From Porticoccaceae bacterium (GTDB lineage: Bacteria; Pseudomonadota; Gammaproteobacteria; Pseudomonadales; Porticoccaceae): a DNA stretch of 64,000 nt. The stretch is from positions 62,001 to 126,000 of the forward strand of contig CACETF010000005.1 in the NCBI GenBank assembly GCA_902562425.1, given 5' to 3'. Positions 63,125 through 64,000 of the stretch are shown here, piece after piece (within the stretch, counting starts at the first letter, position 1; every line of letters starts with the position of its first letter). The notes beneath the pieces were generated by a model. That model was not told where the DNA came from. It made no database searches and was given only the letters and a program-made list of their open reading frames with translations. A program made the position numbers and the translations under genes.

Positions 63125-64000
63125 CTATGGTGTTACTGAAAGCTTGGCAGTCATCAGATCCTCGAGACGTGAGGAAGAGCCAACCATTATGGAAAAATTA
63201 CCGGGCTCCACTACCCATTTCATTGCCAAATTAAAATACGACAACATATTTGGAGTGATCTCAAACTCAACTGTCCTCTTCTCCCCCGGAGCAAGGGCTA
63301 CGCGTTGAAAATTTTTTAGTTCCCTCACAGGTCTTGTTACCTCACTGAACTCATCACGAATATAGAGCTGAACAACCTCTGCACCTGCCATCTTGCCAGA
63401 ATTCGTGACGTCTACACTCACCGATACGGACCCATCTCTGGCAATCGCTGGACTACTAAGCTTCATATTTTCGAAAGTGAAAGTGGTGTAACTAAGTCCA
63501 TATCCAAAATCAAAAAGGTTTCTTGATCGACCGTTTACCATCCCATTCGATGATGAGGGTATGTCCACATAATCTCTAAAGAATGAGGCGGATTTTTCAC
63601 TATAATGCGCTCGGACATGTCCAACACCCGAAGGTATGGTTACGGGAAGTTTCCCGCTGGGATTAACCTTTCCAAATATGATCTCTGCAAGCGCTATTCC
63701 TCCGGGACCACCAGGCTCCCATGCTTCGATGATAGCATCAACATGATTTGATATCCAAGGCTCACTGATTGGTCGGCCATTTATCAAAATAACTAAAGTC
63801 GGTGTACCACTTTTCTCTACGGCCTGCACCAGAGCGAGTTGACGTCCTATTAGGTTAATATCACTCCGAGCTGCATTCTCACCTGATGTCTTGATTTTAG
63901 CGTTCTTTCCATACCGTAAAGAATTGCCGCCCACGACAACAATAGCGATGTCCGCATTACCAGCCCTGTAAGTGGCCTCAGATAATTTACTTTCGTCAAG
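63125..64000 (-). CDS. Glycoside hydrolase family 3, C-terminal part (runs off right edge)
   Basis: The frame is open to the right edge, so about 291 C-terminal codons are in view and the N-terminal catalytic barrel is outside. The GH3 C-terminal domain begins before ADIAIVVVGGNS and has LVILINGRPISEPW and WEPGGPGGIALAEIIFGKVNPSGKLPVTIP (family landmarks). A fibronectin-III-like domain ends it (VSVDVTNSGKMAGAEVVQLYI). GH3 enzymes are mostly beta-glucosidases; with the GH128 protein it may serve beta-glucan use. Confidence 0.9.
   Translation of the reverse strand, partial: LDESKLSEATYRAGNADIAIVVVGGNSLRYGKNAKIKTSGENAARSDINLIGRQLALVQAVEKSGTPTLVILINGRPISEPWISNHVDAIIEAWEPGGPGGIALAEIIFGKVNPSGKLPVTIPSGVGHVRAHYSEKSASFFRDYVDIPSSSNGMVNGRSRNLFDFGYGLSYTTFTFENMKLSSPAIARDGSVSVSVDVTNSGKMAGAEVVQLYIRDEFSEVTRPVRELKNFQRVALAPGEKRTVEFEITPNMLSYFNLAMKWVVEPGNFSIMVGSSSRLEDLMTAKLSVTP

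Noticed and set aside
1-64000. CRISPR array, IS elements, prophage or integron
   Set aside because: No regularly spaced repeats, transposase, integrase or structural phage genes were seen; the only tandem repeats encode TSP3 and LRR units.

Overview
The window looks like a chromosomal stretch from a marine, heterotrophic gammaproteobacterium of moderate to low GC. This is inferred from gene content: TonB-dependent receptors, a DUF1501/DUF1800 secreted pair, an Atm1-type exporter, a fused GldF-GldG-type ABC system, DUF1244, many short-chain dehydrogenases (SDRs), and secreted glycan hydrolases with Ca-binding repeats. No phage, plasmid, IS element, integrase, rRNA operon or CRISPR array was seen. 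Gene order is a patchwork of short operons on both strands with many small gaps.

Left part (1-18.2 kb, mostly + strand). A partial phosphomannomutase (-) diverges from galE. A tRNA-Leu(CAG) with a clear sigma70-type promoter, argG and a DedA-type membrane protein follow. A cysteine-ladder leucine-rich-repeat gene is split by one in-frame TAA. Next come pxpABC (ATP-dependent 5-oxoprolinase; coding regions overlap by 4 nt), a periplasmic gamma-glutamyltransferase and a large TonB-dependent receptor ending at a good intrinsic terminator. Together these suggest uptake and breakdown of gamma-glutamyl compounds to glutamate. An SLC13-type carboxylate transporter, an alpha/beta-hydrolase fused to about eight membrane helices, a second secreted hydrolase and a small membrane protein complete the block.

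18.2-28.5 kb (- strand). A beta-propeller lipoprotein, a DUF1800 lipoprotein with TSP3 and CHRD domains, and a Tat-exported DUF1501 protein form a secreted-protein cluster. An HD-domain enzyme, a class II aldolase and a Spinster-like MFS transporter follow.

28.7-30.5 kb is a gene graveyard. Translating the minus strand by hand shows decayed remains of a TonB-dependent receptor C-terminus, a sulfatase (start codon and formylglycine Cys apparently lost) and a whole glutathione S-transferase. A fourth relic (DUF1993) lies at 40.0-40.5 kb. An SDR at 36.7 kb has lost its C-terminus to a frameshift.

30.5-46.2 kb: a serine hydrolase/esterase, an NrtS-like protein, PsiE, a YHYH lipoprotein with an EF-hand partner, thiolase, amidohydrolase, LON-domain protein, a secreted modular protein, a PhyH-HEAT fusion, a carboxyltransferase with a stand-alone biotinyl carrier, and an Atm1-like exporter. 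46.4-51.2 kb is a GldA / GldFG-fusion / DUF4340 operon. 51.3-64 kb carries a modular GH128 beta-1,3-glucanase, unknown small genes, several SDR/MDR oxidoreductases, a 37-residue membrane microprotein, a dienelactone hydrolase, a secreted ADP-ribosylglycohydrolase-like protein, DUF1244 and, at the right edge, the C-terminal part of a GH3 glycosidase. The GH128 protein shares an N-terminal module with the secreted protein at 38.3 kb; I do not recognise this module.
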